A stretch of 64,000 bases of DNA from Cognataquiflexum nitidum. Its GTDB lineage: Bacteria; Bacteroidota; Bacteroidia; Cytophagales; Cyclobacteriaceae. The DNA lies in the NCBI RefSeq assembly GCF_022538055.1, contig NZ_JAKZAM010000006.1:1-64000 (forward strand). The letters run 5' to 3'. The first letter of the stretch is position 1; every line of letters begins with the position of its first letter. The notes below the pieces were generated by a model. That model was not told where the DNA came from. It worked only from the letters and a program-made list of their open reading frames with translations, and made no database searches. The position numbers and the translations under genes are program-made. Positions 51,965 through 61,972 of the stretch are shown here, in pieces.

Positions 51965-52080
51965 GTTTTTTCTTGGTAAAAGCCCTGAAAGGGCGGGATA
52001 CCAAAGGGATGGGTGCAGCCCATCCATAGGAGTGTCTGGATTTTAGGTAGCCCTGAAGGGATAGCAGGGTCCAAGCGGGA
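51965..52080. repeat. Additional intergenic repeat-like element
   Basis: Phrases AAAGCCCTGAAAGGGCGGG, CAAAGGGATGGGTGCAGCCC and TAGCCCTGAAGGGATAGCAG are internally repetitive, with short inverted arms such as GGGTGCAGCCC. They match the style of widespread Bacteroidota intergenic repeats. It is not part of the 276-bp array. Confidence 0.6.
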
Positions 52081-52085
52081 GAAAT

Positions 52086-52122
52086 AAAAAATCCCTATAA
52101 GATCGCTCTCACAGGGATTTTT
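52086..52122 (-). terminator. Terminator of the PEP carboxykinase gene
   Basis: AAAAATCCCT pairs with AGGGATTTTT across a loop of 17 nt. The minus strand then continues TTTTTATTTC. It lies about 140 nt after the stop at 52261. Confidence 0.7.
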
Positions 52123-52260
52123 CAATTTAAAAGGATCTTGATATTCCCTTTGTTTCCAGTTGGTTCAAAAACCAATTTTTACATCAATTGAGGGATAAAT
52201 ATCTATAAATATCCAATATCAATGAATATCAATTTTTATACATTAAAAATTTTCATTGGC

Positions 52261-54093
52261 TTAATGATCTCCTCTCTCAGACGCAAGGTCTACTTTCTCA
52301 GGTGATCTCCAAAGTGCCGACAGCAACAATTCCCTCATAAAGAAAAACTCTTTCGGGACTTTGTCATAGGCTTTTTCAAAGAGCTCACTGTGACCCAGCA
52401 ATTCGGTTTTCCAAGGTTCAGGCTCAATCATCATGATCTTGTCAAAATCCTCTTTGCTGAAATCATGCATGCCTTCCCAGTCCATGTCCTTGTACCTAGG
52501 TCTCCAGCCAATCGGACATTCGACAGCTGAAATCCTTCCTTTGCAGCGACCAATGATCCATTTAAGGACACGCATGTTGTCACCGAATCCCGGCCAGATA
52601 AAGTTGCCTTCCTCGTCTTTTCTAAACCAGTTGACACCAAAGATCCTTGGGGCGTTTTGCAGGTCCCTGCCAAACTGTAGCCAGTGGTTGAAATAGTCTC
52701 CCATGTGGTAGCCCATAAATGGCAGCATCGCAAATGGATCTCTTCTGACCTTTCCTACTTCGCCAAAAGCTGCCGCAGTAGTCTCTGAACCCATTGTCGC
52801 AGCCATATAGACACCAAAATTCCAGTTGAAAGCCTGGTATACCAAAGGCACTGTAGTGCTCCTTCTTCCTCCAAAAACGAATGCTGTGATGGGTACTCCC
52901 TCAGCATTATTCCACTCCGGATCTATTGCAGGATTTTGGTTTGCAGGAGCAGTAAACCTTGAATTGGGATGCGCTGCAGGTTTTCCGCTTGCTTTGTCAT
53001 AGGGTTTGCCGTGCCAATCAGTGAGACCTTCGGGCACTTCCTTTGTCATGCCTTCCCACCATACATCTCCGTCAGCGGTAACAGCGACATTTGTAAAAAT
53101 CGTGTTTGCCCTGATGCTTTCCATGGCATTGGGGTTGGTCTTGTAGTTGGTGCCCGGAGCCACGCCAAAGTATCCTGCTTCGGGATTGATGGCGTGAAGC
53201 CTTCCATTTTCTCCTTTGTGAACCCATGCAATGTCATCTCCGATGGTAGTTATGCGCCATCCTTCCATTTCTTTTGGAGGGATCATCATCGCAAAGTTGG
53301 TCTTGCCGCAAGCGCTTGGAAACGCTGCTGCGATATAGCTTTTTTCCTTTTGAGGACTTTCAACTCCTAGGATCAGCATGTGCTCGGCGAGCCATCCTTC
53401 TTCCCTTCCCATGGTGGAGGCAATTCTAAGTGCAAAACATTTCTTACCCAAAAGGGCATTTCCGCCATAGCCGCTGCCATAAGAAATGATCAGCCTCTCT
53501 TCAGGGAAATGGGAAATGTATTTGACAGCAGGATTGCAGGGCCACTTGACATCTTTCTTTCCGGGCTCCAAAGGCGCCCCAAGGGTATGAATACACTTTA
53601 CAAAGTCTTCATCGATGTATTTTAAGATCGGAGCTCCCATCCTTGTCATGATTCTCATGTTGACGACTACGTATTCGCTATCCGTAATCTGAACACCGTA
53701 TCTAGAAAGGTGCGAACCCACGGGTCCCATACAAAAAGGAATAACATACATCGTCCTGCCTTTCATACTTCCTGCAGTAAGACCATTCAAAATCTCCTTC
53801 ATTTCCGAGGGATTCATCCAGTTATTGGTCGGTCCGGCATCTTCTTTTCTTCTGCTACAGATAAAAGTCTTGTCTTCAACCCTTGCCACATCGCTTGGAT
53901 CCGAAAAACAAGCAAAACTATTGGGTCTCTTCTCAGGATTGAGTTTGATGAAGGTCCCTTTATCGACCATTTTTTGGCAAAGTGTATCATACTCCTGTTC
54001 AGAACCATCACACCAATGGACATTATCAGGTCCGAAGTGGCTTATCATGGAATCCACCCAGTCCTTTAATTCAGTTTTGATTTGTGTCAGCAT
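52261..54093 (-). CDS. pckG: Phosphoenolpyruvate carboxykinase (GTP)
   Basis: A 610-residue GTP-dependent PEPCK converting oxaloacetate to phosphoenolpyruvate in gluconeogenesis. The P-loop is in [15 protein letters not shown]. The GTP-type hallmarks [33 protein letters not shown] and [20 protein letters not shown] are present in order. Length is typical. There is no signal peptide. The gene is followed by an inverted-repeat terminator, has a 352-bp region upstream, and is a single-gene unit. An A+T-rich stretch upstream may hold its promoter, but no exact box was found. Confidence 0.96.
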   Translation of the reverse strand: MLTQIKTELKDWVDSMISHFGPDNVHWCDGSEQEYDTLCQKMVDKGTFIKLNPEKRPNSFACFSDPSDVARVEDKTFICSRRKEDAGPTNNWMNPSEMKEILNGLTAGSMKGRTMYVIPFCMGPVGSHLSRYGVQITDSEYVVVNMRIMTRMGAPILKYIDEDFVKCIHTLGAPLEPGKKDVKWPCNPAVKYISHFPEERLIISYGSGYGGNALLGKKCFALRIASTMGREEGWLAEHMLILGVESPQKEKSYIAAAFPSACGKTNFAMMIPPKEMEGWRITTIGDDIAWVHKGENGRLHAINPEAGYFGVAPGTNYKTNPNAMESIRANTIFTNVAVTADGDVWWEGMTKEVPEGLTDWHGKPYDKASGKPAAHPNSRFTAPANQNPAIDPEWNNAEGVPITAFVFGGRRSTTVPLVYQAFNWNFGVYMAATMGSETTAAAFGEVGKVRRDPFAMLPFMGYHMGDYFNHWLQFGRDLQNAPRIFGVNWFRKDEEGNFIWPGFGDNMRVLKWIIGRCKGRISAVECPIGWRPRYKDMDWEGMHDFSKEDFDKIMMIEPEPWKTELLGHSELFEKAYDKVPKEFFFMRELLLSALWRSPEKVDLASERGDH

Positions 54094-54445
54094 AGTTTCT
54101 TGATTTTAGCAGATTGTTTTTTAAAGTTAAAATTTGGGTTTAAAAGTTAATTGTAAGTTTTTTTGCTGTAAAAACACAGGCATCCATTCCAAAAAGCCTA
54201 TTTCTTTCTTTATTCAGAATTTTATATTTTTTGATTAAATTTTACCTGATTTTCACAACCCTAAATTATTCATTTCTGGACGAAAAATAGCCTAATGTGC
54301 GGTGATTAAAATTTTACCAAAATATGATTGGTGTCATTTTCAGGTAATTATGAAATCCCTCATCTGAGATTACACACTTGATGTTGAGCCGATTTTTTGT
54401 CGGTAATTTTATTTCTTCTCAAAAATAACTTCAACCCAAAATAGT
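54094..54445. other. 352-bp divergent intergenic region
   Basis: A+T-rich DNA between pckG and the membrane-protein gene. I find no exact -7 box on either strand, no gene, and no hairpin with a T-run. Confidence 0.5.
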
Positions 54446-55516
54446 ATGGGTAAATTTTCATTTGTTTTGACCTTGGTATTCTACCTATGCCTGTTGTATT
54501 TGAATTATCCAAAGCCGAATATGGTAGGCGACCATGCCATGGGATATGGATTGGGGTTGGCTTTATCCGGTTTGGGAATTTTCTTGGGGAGCATTGGATT
54601 GTTTTTCTACCTGTCCAAACTTGGGGTCTTTGGTATGTTGACTACGGATCCATTTTGGAAAAATTTTTTGGCGGTAATACTCTGCGCCGCATTTGTATTT
54701 GCTGTGTTTTTTTCAGCCGCGCTAAAATGGGACAATATCACCGAGGCAGTGAGTTTTTCCCCTTGGCTAGCCAACATGAATTCCCTGATTTGGTTTCCTT
54801 TGTTGATTTTTATTCCCTCGTTTCTGGTGCATTTTTTGGGAAAAGAGCCAAGTTTTACACCGGTCAGGATCTTTTTCCCCATAGGATTTATGTTCAGTCT
54901 TGTCTTTACGATCGGCCTGTTGATGGATTGGCTTGTCTACCAGAGTAAGCAGCAAAAAGAAATGATTTCCCAAATCCTGACGCAAGACAAAGAACAACAT
55001 GAAACTTACATGAGTGAAATTGAGGGTTTGGATTCTACCCAAAGTATCCTCGGGATTTTACCGCTCACCGGAAAGTACCATGATGCGGAAGTCAGGGAGG
55101 CAGCAGTGGCCAAAATCAAATCAAGGCCTCATTGGGAAAGTGAATTGATCGGGATTCTGGTATCTGAATACAATTACCATTATGCCTATGATTTTTTGGA
55201 TGGAAATAATGTGGACCATCCAAGGTTATTTATCGAGCCGGTCCGCCTCAGTATCCTGCAGATGGCTACAGCTACAGATATCAGGGCTATCATTCCCAAT
55301 GCGGACAACCTTCAGGAATGGGCGTTTGACCATTTTGGGATTGAAAGGTTACTCCGTGTAGTTGATGGCCAACTTGCGGGACAGGGTATGGATTTTTATC
55401 CTGCGATCCTCGAAGTCCGAAAAGCCTTGGACACCACACCTCCGGAGCAATACAAAGGGATAAAGTATTCGGTTATTCCTACTTTGGATAACTGGATAAA
55501 GAAGAATGCGAGATGA
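54446..55516 (+). CDS. Membrane protein of unknown function with a soluble C-terminal half
   Basis: This 356-residue protein has about five membrane helices in its first 175 residues (VLTLVFYLCLLYL; GLGLALSGLGIFLGSIGLFF; NFLAVILCAAFVFAVFFSAA; SLIWFPLLIFIPSFLVHFLG; FFPIGFMFSLVFTIGLLMDW). The soluble C-terminal half (about 180-356) is helical (ILPLTGKYHDAEVREAAVAK, LFIEPVRLSILQMATATDIR) and may be cytoplasmic. I do not recognise a family. It is a single gene divergent from pckG. Confidence 0.8.
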   Translation: MGKFSFVLTLVFYLCLLYLNYPKPNMVGDHAMGYGLGLALSGLGIFLGSIGLFFYLSKLGVFGMLTTDPFWKNFLAVILCAAFVFAVFFSAALKWDNITEAVSFSPWLANMNSLIWFPLLIFIPSFLVHFLGKEPSFTPVRIFFPIGFMFSLVFTIGLLMDWLVYQSKQQKEMISQILTQDKEQHETYMSEIEGLDSTQSILGILPLTGKYHDAEVREAAVAKIKSRPHWESELIGILVSEYNYHYAYDFLDGNNVDHPRLFIEPVRLSILQMATATDIRAIIPNADNLQEWAFDHFGIERLLRVVDGQLAGQGMDFYPAILEVRKALDTTPPEQYKGIKYSVIPTLDNWIKKNAR

Positions 55517-55674
55517 AGAACAATCAAAATAAACTAGGACAACCATGGCGCTTAAAGCAAATAAAGGGGCTTGTGACCAAAACAATATCAATCAATATCC
55601 AATATCAATAAATATCTGTTTACAAATGAAATGATGGATAAGGCCGGATTAGCATACAAATATATGCTCCTAAG

Positions 55675-56841
55675 CTAATAATCCCGGAAACCAAAAACCC
55701 CCAAATCAATCCTTGGCTTCTTCCCGAGGATTTTATCAGCAATGCCTTCTCCGAGTCCGGCGGAGTGTTTGAACCCATGACCGCTGCAGGCAGAAGCCAC
55801 CAAAACCTCGGGGAAATCAGGCAATTCATCCACTACAAAATACGAATCGGAGGTGACGGTATAGATGCAGACTTTGGATTGGACCACCTTTTTTTCGATG
55901 TGGTAAAACCGGTTGGCAATTTTATTTTGGATAAAATCTTCACATTCGGCTGCTGAAACATCCCTCAAAATCGTGTCGGGATGGTTTCTTTCTACAAATG
56001 ATTCCGAGGCGACTTTGATCGTAGCGCCATCCAAAGAAGGAAAACCATAGATAAAATCTTCCGGACCCGAATCATAGCCCCACATGAATATGGGGGTTTT
56101 TCCCAGTTCAAATGCTTTTCCTTTTTTGGGAATCCAATGCAAGATCTGTCTGCAGATTTTGAATTGGGTTTTGACAAAGGAAGGCAGGAAATCCTTGACC
56201 CAAGGACCGGCGCTGATCACAGCCTGACCCGCCTCGAATGTCCCTTGGTTGGTTTGGATCTGCACACCTCCACCCGACACAGGCGAGATCCCCAATACTT
56301 TTGTATGGGTTTTGATCACGGCGCCGTTTTGTCCTGCAAGTTGGAGTTGGGTCGAAATCGCCAACTCCGGTCGGAGAAATCCTGCACTCGGCTCGAAATA
56401 GACTTTGCCACTTTCTTCCAGATTGAATTCTGAAAACCGCTTTCGGAGTTCTTGGGCATCAAAAACCTCATAGGGAATATTTCCTTCATCGGCGAATTTC
56501 ACTGTCCTTTCGAAAAACCCTTCCGAACCATGCTTCGCCCAACTTTGTATTCCAGAGTCAAAAAGCAAACCGCCTGTGGTCGTCATGATGGTAGTCCCGG
56601 TTTGGGATTCCAACTCCCGCCAGATTTCGTGGGATCTCTTGACAATGGGTACAAAATCCATTCCTTCGCCGACCGCAAGTCGGGTAATCCTGGTTTCCCC
56701 ATGGGAAGAACCCATGGTATGTGGAGGGGAGAATTGGTCGATACCAAGAATCCTTTTTCCAGACTTGCTCAGTTGCCAAAGGGTCGATGAGCCCAATGCG
56801 CCAAGGCCGATCACTGCCACATCATATGTATTTCTTTCCAT
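55675..56841 (-). CDS. Sarcosine/N-methyltryptophan oxidase-like flavoprotein
   Basis: A 388-residue FAD-dependent amine oxidase. The dinucleotide-binding motif GLGALGSSTLWQLSKSG is at residues 12-28. The FAD/substrate segment GSSHGETRITRL matches the SoxA/SolA family, and Cys in KVCIYTVTSDSYFVVDELP fits the cysteine that binds FAD covalently in SolA and monomeric sarcosine oxidase. The C-terminus has CSGHGFKHSAGLGEGIADKIL. It oxidises N-methyl amino acids with oxygen in relatives. It begins 17 bp after the amidase gene ends, and the two are probably co-transcribed. Confidence 0.88.
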   Translation of the reverse strand: MERNTYDVAVIGLGALGSSTLWQLSKSGKRILGIDQFSPPHTMGSSHGETRITRLAVGEGMDFVPIVKRSHEIWRELESQTGTTIMTTTGGLLFDSGIQSWAKHGSEGFFERTVKFADEGNIPYEVFDAQELRKRFSEFNLEESGKVYFEPSAGFLRPELAISTQLQLAGQNGAVIKTHTKVLGISPVSGGGVQIQTNQGTFEAGQAVISAGPWVKDFLPSFVKTQFKICRQILHWIPKKGKAFELGKTPIFMWGYDSGPEDFIYGFPSLDGATIKVASESFVERNHPDTILRDVSAAECEDFIQNKIANRFYHIEKKVVQSKVCIYTVTSDSYFVVDELPDFPEVLVASACSGHGFKHSAGLGEGIADKILGKKPRIDLGVFGFRDY

Positions 56842-56858
56842 GAGGATAGGATGGATTT

Positions 56859-58535
56859 TTATTTGTCAAAAAAGGGAGGTCTCTTTTTCTGCCATTCAGT
56901 TTTTTCCTGATAAGCTTTGCCCAGCATGACCAGCTTCTCTTCGTCAAAAAGATTGGCGAGAAAAGTAATGGAGGTTGGGCTTCCGTTTTCAGCAAAACCG
57001 TTTGGCATGCAAAGAGCAGGATGTCCAGTCAGGTTGGTGATCTGAAGTTGGTTTCCAGCAAATGAAGGAGTCACGATCACATCATATTCCTGAAACAAGA
57101 CGTGCATCTCTTCGATCAAAATGGTTCGGTACCTGTTGGCCTGAATGTATTCGACCGCTGGGATAAACCTCGCTGCACGGAAGAGATTTGGCCAGGCATT
57201 GCGGTGTTGGGCGACCAGTTGGTCATCGAGATTCAATCTCGTCAAGTCATCAAAAGCTGCGGCGCCTTCTACATAGAGTGAAATCAGCATACTGCTCGGG
57301 TCTACAGAAGTTTTGAGTTCGACAGGATGGAGTTCCAATCCCATCGCCCTCAGGTCTTCCAATACTTTTTGGTCTTTGTCTATATTTGGCCTGTCACCTT
57401 CGAAGAAAGGAGCAAAATAACCGATCTTAAGGTCTTTGATCGATTTTTTGGTGTTGTATTGGAATGCAGCAGCGATGGTGCTTTTGTCTTTGGGGTCAAA
57501 TCCATTAATGACAGAGAGCACGATACCGTTGTCCAAAGCTGACCTGGAAATTGGCCCGATCTTGTCCATACTCCAACTCAGCGCCATGGCACCGTGTCGG
57601 CTCACCCTTCCAAATGTAGGTCTCAGTCCTGTCACTCCGTTTCTTGTGGAAGGCGAGACAATGCTTCCTAGTGTTTCTGTTCCAATGGCAAAAGGCACTA
57701 ATCCCGCACTCACAGCAGAGGCCGATCCTGCCGATGAACCGCTAGAACCTTGCTTCATATTCCAGGGATTTTTAGTCACACCTCCGTACCATACATCTCC
57801 CATGGCCAATGCGCCCAAGGTAAATTTACCCACCAAGACTGCGCCTGCTTCATTGAGTTTTTCTACTACTGTGGCCGTCTCATCGATCGTCTGATCTTTG
57901 TAAGGCATGGCGCCCCAAGTGGTCTTGGTGCCTTTCACAGCCAACAAATCCTTGATACCATAGGGAATACCATGCAGCGGACCGCGGTAGATTCCTTTTG
58001 CAAGCTCTGCATCCATGGCTTTGGCTTTTTGCATGGCCTCAGTTTCCATCAAGGTGATGAGGCACTGAAGTGTATCCGAATAAGTTTTGATCCTGTCGAG
58101 GTAGATTCTGGTCAATATTTCCGAGCTCAGCTTTTTGCTTTTGATCAAAGAAGAAAGTTCAGCAACAGAAAGAAAGGCGATGTCGGATTCTTTTTTGGGT
58201 AAATTGACAGGTGCAGGTATTCCCCAATCACTTTTTTCCTGAATCTGGTTTGGTACAAAACCATGTGGCAGGGGATTGAAACCAATGGCCGGAGCAACTG
58301 AATTTGTGATGGGTTGCTTGCGCATGGTCTCGTAGCTTGTCCTATAATTGGTCAGGTTGCGGTTCATACTGTCCCTCTCGGCGGGAGAAAATTCCAGTCC
58401 GATCAAGATTTCGGCATTGGCAATATTTTCCGGATTGATGTCCGCCATCATTTTGCCGCCTACAAACCCAGCAGACAAAAGAAGTATTCCTCCAACAATT
58501 AATCCAATCTGTTTCCTATTTATGGTTCTCTTCAT
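56859..58535 (-). CDS. Amidase signature enzyme, membrane-anchored or secreted
   Basis: A 558-residue amidase with an N-terminal hydrophobic segment (IGLIVGGILLLSAGFVGGKM). The amidase Ser-cisSer-Lys triad is visible: Lys in IPYGIKDLLAVKGTKT, cis-Ser in QGSSGSSAGSASAVSAG, and nucleophile Ser in GTETLGSIVSPS. The general form resembles GatA-like hydrolases acting on amides. It is not GatA of the tRNA amidotransferase, because of the N-terminal extension and lack of gatB/C context. It precedes the SolA-like gene by 17 bp, so a linked pathway for an N-acyl or N-methyl amino compound is plausible. Confidence 0.88.
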   Translation of the reverse strand: MKRTINRKQIGLIVGGILLLSAGFVGGKMMADINPENIANAEILIGLEFSPAERDSMNRNLTNYRTSYETMRKQPITNSVAPAIGFNPLPHGFVPNQIQEKSDWGIPAPVNLPKKESDIAFLSVAELSSLIKSKKLSSEILTRIYLDRIKTYSDTLQCLITLMETEAMQKAKAMDAELAKGIYRGPLHGIPYGIKDLLAVKGTKTTWGAMPYKDQTIDETATVVEKLNEAGAVLVGKFTLGALAMGDVWYGGVTKNPWNMKQGSSGSSAGSASAVSAGLVPFAIGTETLGSIVSPSTRNGVTGLRPTFGRVSRHGAMALSWSMDKIGPISRSALDNGIVLSVINGFDPKDKSTIAAAFQYNTKKSIKDLKIGYFAPFFEGDRPNIDKDQKVLEDLRAMGLELHPVELKTSVDPSSMLISLYVEGAAAFDDLTRLNLDDQLVAQHRNAWPNLFRAARFIPAVEYIQANRYRTILIEEMHVLFQEYDVIVTPSFAGNQLQITNLTGHPALCMPNGFAENGSPTSITFLANLFDEEKLVMLGKAYQEKTEWQKKRPPFFDK

Positions 58536-58608
58536 GTAGATTTACGTTTGCTAAAAACCTATTGGGATAAGTAAATGTTATTTTCGAGGAATATAGCCAA
58601 TTTAGATT

Positions 58609-59046
58609 ATGGACAAAAACAGCATTACACCAAGTTTTCCAATGCCCCTGCGCGGCCTGTTATTGCTTACAGGGATGTACACCTTTGCTTGGTCGGCTTT
58701 CTTCCGATATTTTGGAGAAGACTTTTTGAAATGGCTGTCTATGAATCCTGATTACCTTGCTGAGTCCAATACCAACGTCTTCGGGATTTTCGGGATGATC
58801 TTGGGATTTCTGATTTTTATGAGTGCCTTTTATCCGATCAGTTGGCAGTATTTAATTTTGGCCGGGATCGTCGGGCATCTGTCACTTCTTGTTTGGATTT
58901 TCATCGCTTTTATTCCTGATTTGGGATGGAACAAAAGGACTGTGTTCCAAATCGGTTTCAATCAAATTATCTGGGTGATTTTGCTTGTTGTCGTATTTTT
59001 ACGTTCCGTCAAGGTAAAAAAATATATCCAAACACTTGATAGTTAA
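58609..59046 (+). CDS. Small four-helix membrane protein of unknown function
   Basis: A 145-residue protein with four hydrophobic segments (LRGLLLLTGMYTFAWSAFF; NVFGIFGMILGFLIFMSAFY; YLILAGIVGHLSLLVWIFIA; QIIWVILLVVVFLRSVKV). It ends in a short charged tail. It has no signal peptide and no recognisable motif. It is divergent from the amidase gene and 135 bp upstream of the Tat-exported sugar-isomerase-like gene. A metabolic tie between these three is possible but not shown. Confidence 0.8.
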   Translation: MDKNSITPSFPMPLRGLLLLTGMYTFAWSAFFRYFGEDFLKWLSMNPDYLAESNTNVFGIFGMILGFLIFMSAFYPISWQYLILAGIVGHLSLLVWIFIAFIPDLGWNKRTVFQIGFNQIIWVILLVVVFLRSVKVKKYIQTLDS

Positions 59047-59181
59047 ATCCCATATTTGGTAGCCTTCAATCACAACCTAAACTCAAAAAATATCCCAGCC
59101 AATATCGTTGGTGGTACCATTGCACCCTGAAATTATGGGTGGACTTCGATTTCAAATCTTTATTTCAACAACCCTAAACCC

Positions 59182-60150
59182 ATGAACAGAAGAAATTTTA
59201 TCCAAAAAAGTGCCGTTGCGGTAGCCGCAGGAAGTTTGATGCCCCATTTGGCCATTGCCGATGACATGCAAAAAGTCGATTCCTTAGGCGTCGCCTTATT
59301 TACTGTGCCAAGAGCCCTTTCGTCGGATTTTGAAGGAACGCTAAAAGTAATCTCCGAAATTGGCTACAAAGAGTTGGAGTTTTTTGGGCCCTACACATTT
59401 TCGGATGAAGCCACCAAGGAAGGTTGGAAAATGGCAGCCAATGCATTGGGTTTTTCAGGAAGTGGGTATTTCGGGAAAACAGCAAAAGAGGTCAAGGAAA
59501 TTTTAAACAGGTATGGACTTTCTGCCCCAAGCATCCATGTGGATTTACCGACTTTGAGAAACAACATGGAAGGTGTCGCTGAAGCAGCACATGTGGTCGG
59601 GCACAAATATGTGGGCATCGCCATGATTCCGGATGACATGAGGAAAAGCCTAGACGACTACAAAAAAACCGCTGAGATCTTCAATCAGGTCGGGGAATCT
59701 GCCAAGAAAAACGGCTTGACTTTCTTCTATCATAACCATGGCTATGGCCACAAAGCCGTAGAAGGTATGGTTCCTTTCCAGATGATCCTAGACAATACGG
59801 ATGCTGATCTGGTCAAAATGCAGATGGATGTTTTTTGGTTTACCGCAGCGGGCATTGACCCCATCAAATACCTCAAAGAAAACCCAAAAAGGTTCCCTTT
59901 ACTTCATGTGAAAGACATGCGTGAAAAAAAGACTTTCCCGGGCGATGGCGGAAATATGGGAGAATGGATGGGATTATTCCCTTACCTGGCTGATGCAGGC
60001 GATGGGGTTTTGGACTTGTCGGGGATACTTTGCGAGGCAAAAAAATCAGGGGCCAAGCATTTTCTTTTAGAAAAAGACCTGACTCCTGACCATGTAAATG
60101 CGCTTCAAAAAAGCTTTGATTACCTCTCTGCTTTGAATCTGAAGTGCTGA
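59182..60150 (+). CDS. Sugar phosphate isomerase/epimerase-like TIM-barrel protein (Tat-exported)
   Basis: A 322-residue protein of the xylose isomerase-like/AP-endonuclease-2 TIM-barrel family. The N-terminus MNRRNFIQKSAVAVAAGSLM has the Tat-like twin-arginine and hydrophobic pattern of exported proteins, often Bacteroidota sugar-active enzymes. The barrel contains KELEFFGPYTFSD, APSIHVDLPTL, FFYHNHGYGHK, MQMDVFWFTAAGID and FPLLHVKDMREKK, where the His, Glu and Asp residues would bind a divalent metal. The reaction is unknown. It follows a membrane-protein gene on the same strand after 135 bp. Confidence 0.87.
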   Translation: MNRRNFIQKSAVAVAAGSLMPHLAIADDMQKVDSLGVALFTVPRALSSDFEGTLKVISEIGYKELEFFGPYTFSDEATKEGWKMAANALGFSGSGYFGKTAKEVKEILNRYGLSAPSIHVDLPTLRNNMEGVAEAAHVVGHKYVGIAMIPDDMRKSLDDYKKTAEIFNQVGESAKKNGLTFFYHNHGYGHKAVEGMVPFQMILDNTDADLVKMQMDVFWFTAAGIDPIKYLKENPKRFPLLHVKDMREKKTFPGDGGNMGEWMGLFPYLADAGDGVLDLSGILCEAKKSGAKHFLLEKDLTPDHVNALQKSFDYLSALNLKC

Positions 60151-60155
60151 TAATC

Positions 60156-60476
60156 TTAAAGAAGGATAATCAAAAGGATGATAATAAGGATCAAAGCCCC
60201 CGTGGAAATGTAAAGACCTGTTCCACGGAGGGCTCTGGCTTCTTTTTCAAGACCTTTCAATTCTTCTTTAACAGCGGCTTTCTCAGCTTTTTCTAAAGAA
60301 GAAAGTTCCATTTCTTTAATTTCAAGAACCCGGGCTTCGATTTCCTCAAGTTTTACCTGCTCTTCGACAGTCAAAACTTTTGCTTCTTTTTTGCTTTTGC
60401 CTTCAGCAAGAGTAGGGGTGGTGGAAAATAGGAGCATGGCTGCTGCCGTAGTCATCAAAAGATTCGATTTTTTCAT
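60156..60476 (-). CDS. Small exported coiled-coil membrane protein
   Basis: A 106-residue protein with a signal peptide-like N-terminus (LLMTTAAAMLLFSTTPTLAE), then a charged helical region of EEQVKLEEIEARVLEIKE and KAAVKEELKGLEKEAR type, and a C-terminal membrane segment LYISTGALILIIILLIILL with nothing after it. Such proteins are common in Bacteroidota and often lack an assigned function. It is 5 bp from the convergent isomerase-like gene and 20 bp after fumC on the same strand, so it may be the tail of a fumC transcript. Confidence 0.78.
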   Translation of the reverse strand: MKKSNLLMTTAAAMLLFSTTPTLAEGKSKKEAKVLTVEEQVKLEEIEARVLEIKEMELSSLEKAEKAAVKEELKGLEKEARALRGTGLYISTGALILIIILLIILL

Positions 60477-60496
60477 ATAGTCTAAAATTAATGTGG

Positions 60497-61897
60497 TTAT
60501 TTAAGACTGCCTATCATGTCTTCTGGCTTGACCCATTCGTCAAACTGTTCGTTTGTCAACAGACCCAATGCCAAAGCTGCTTCTCTTAGACTTGTCCCTT
60601 CTTTGTGTGCTTTCTTGGCAATGGCAGCAGCATTTTCATAGCCAATATAAGGATTTAATGCTGTAACCAACATCAGGGAATTCTCCAAATGTCTTTTTAT
60701 AAATGCTGTATTTGGTTCGATTCCGATGGCGCAGTTTTCATTGAAGGACACACAGGCATCCCCTATCAAACGGGCTGACTGCAGGAAGTTGGCAATCATC
60801 ATCGGTTTGAAGACATTCAGTTCAAAATGTCCGTTGGATCCGCCGATAGAAATAGCCACGTCGTTGCCCATGACCTGTGCTGCCACCATGGTCATGGCTT
60901 CCACTTGGGTAGGATTGACTTTGCCCGGCATGATGGAAGAACCCGGCTCATTTTCAGGGATCAGGATTTCACCAATACCTGATCTTGGTCCTGAAGAAAG
61001 CATCCGGATGTCATTGGCGATTTTCATCAGACTTACTGCCAATTGCTTCAAGGCGCCGTGTGTTTCGACAATGCCGTCATGGGCTGCAAGTGCTTCAAAT
61101 TTGTTGGGGGCAGTGACCATAGGCTGACCTGAGAATTGGGCGATTTTGGCAGCCACCAATTCAGAATAACCTGCAGGGGTATTCAATCCGGTGCCTACTG
61201 CAGTTCCTCCAAGGGCAAGTTCAGACAAGTGGGACAAAGTATTTCTCAAGGCCTTGAGTCCATGATCGAGTTGGGCGACATAGCCAGAAAACTCCTGTCC
61301 CAAAGTAAGTGGCGTGGCATCCATAAAGTGGGTCCTTCCTATCTTTACCACACCCATAAACTCCTCTGATTTGGACTTCAGTGTATTTCTGAGTAATTCC
61401 ACACCGGGGATGGTTGTTTCCACTACCATCTTGTAGGCCGCAATGTGCATGGCGGTAGGGAAAGTATCGTTAGAAGACTGTGATTTGTTCACATCATCAT
61501 TGGGGTGGATTTTCTTTTTGACATCTTCCAATGAGCCTCCCAAAAGCACGTGTGCCCTGTAGGCGATTACTTCGTTGGCATTCATGTTGGATTGGGTTCC
61601 CGAGCCTGTCTGCCAGATCACAAGTGGAAACTGATCGTCATGCTGTCCTGTCAATATCTCATCGCAGACCTTGGCTATGATGTCGGCTTTGTCCTGAGTC
61701 ATGACACCGAGCTCGGCATTGGTGATGGCAGCGGATTTTTTGAGGATGGCAAATGCCCTGATGATTTCTATAGGCATCCTATTTTTTTCACCGCCGATTT
61801 TGAAATTGTTGATGGATCTTTGGGTCTGTGCTCCCCAATATTTGTCAGCAGGAACCTCTACAGGCCCCATGGTATCTTTTTCTATCCTGATGCTCAT
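60497..61897 (-). CDS. fumC: Class II fumarate hydratase
   Basis: A 466-residue fumarase C interconverting fumarate and malate in the TCA cycle. The fumarase/aspartase signature [18 protein letters not shown] is intact. Other conserved parts include [59 protein letters not shown] and [18 protein letters not shown]. Length is normal and there is no signal peptide, so it is cytoplasmic. It is the oxygen-stable class, with no iron-sulfur cluster. A short gap separates it from the small coiled-coil gene downstream. Confidence 0.97.
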   Translation of the reverse strand: MSIRIEKDTMGPVEVPADKYWGAQTQRSINNFKIGGEKNRMPIEIIRAFAILKKSAAITNAELGVMTQDKADIIAKVCDEILTGQHDDQFPLVIWQTGSGTQSNMNANEVIAYRAHVLLGGSLEDVKKKIHPNDDVNKSQSSNDTFPTAMHIAAYKMVVETTIPGVELLRNTLKSKSEEFMGVVKIGRTHFMDATPLTLGQEFSGYVAQLDHGLKALRNTLSHLSELALGGTAVGTGLNTPAGYSELVAAKIAQFSGQPMVTAPNKFEALAAHDGIVETHGALKQLAVSLMKIANDIRMLSSGPRSGIGEILIPENEPGSSIMPGKVNPTQVEAMTMVAAQVMGNDVAISIGGSNGHFELNVFKPMMIANFLQSARLIGDACVSFNENCAIGIEPNTAFIKRHLENSLMLVTALNPYIGYENAAAIAKKAHKEGTSLREAALALGLLTNEQFDEWVKPEDMIGSLK

Positions 61898-61972
61898 ATT
61901 TTTGATACTTTGGTTATTTTTTGATGCGCTAAATTACTACCTGATCGGAAGAATACATAAGGATAAGGGGAA

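Noticed and set aside
51223-52125. Reading frames in the long repeats (such as the MxETSIHNLHGFGQKPESSF type)
   Set aside because: They repeat with the DNA unit, have no family and occur in both orientations; they are by-products of the repeats.
56859-58535. GatA subunit of the tRNA amidotransferase
   Set aside because: It has the amidase triad, but also an N-terminal membrane segment, no gatB/gatC nearby and a SolA-like partner gene instead.
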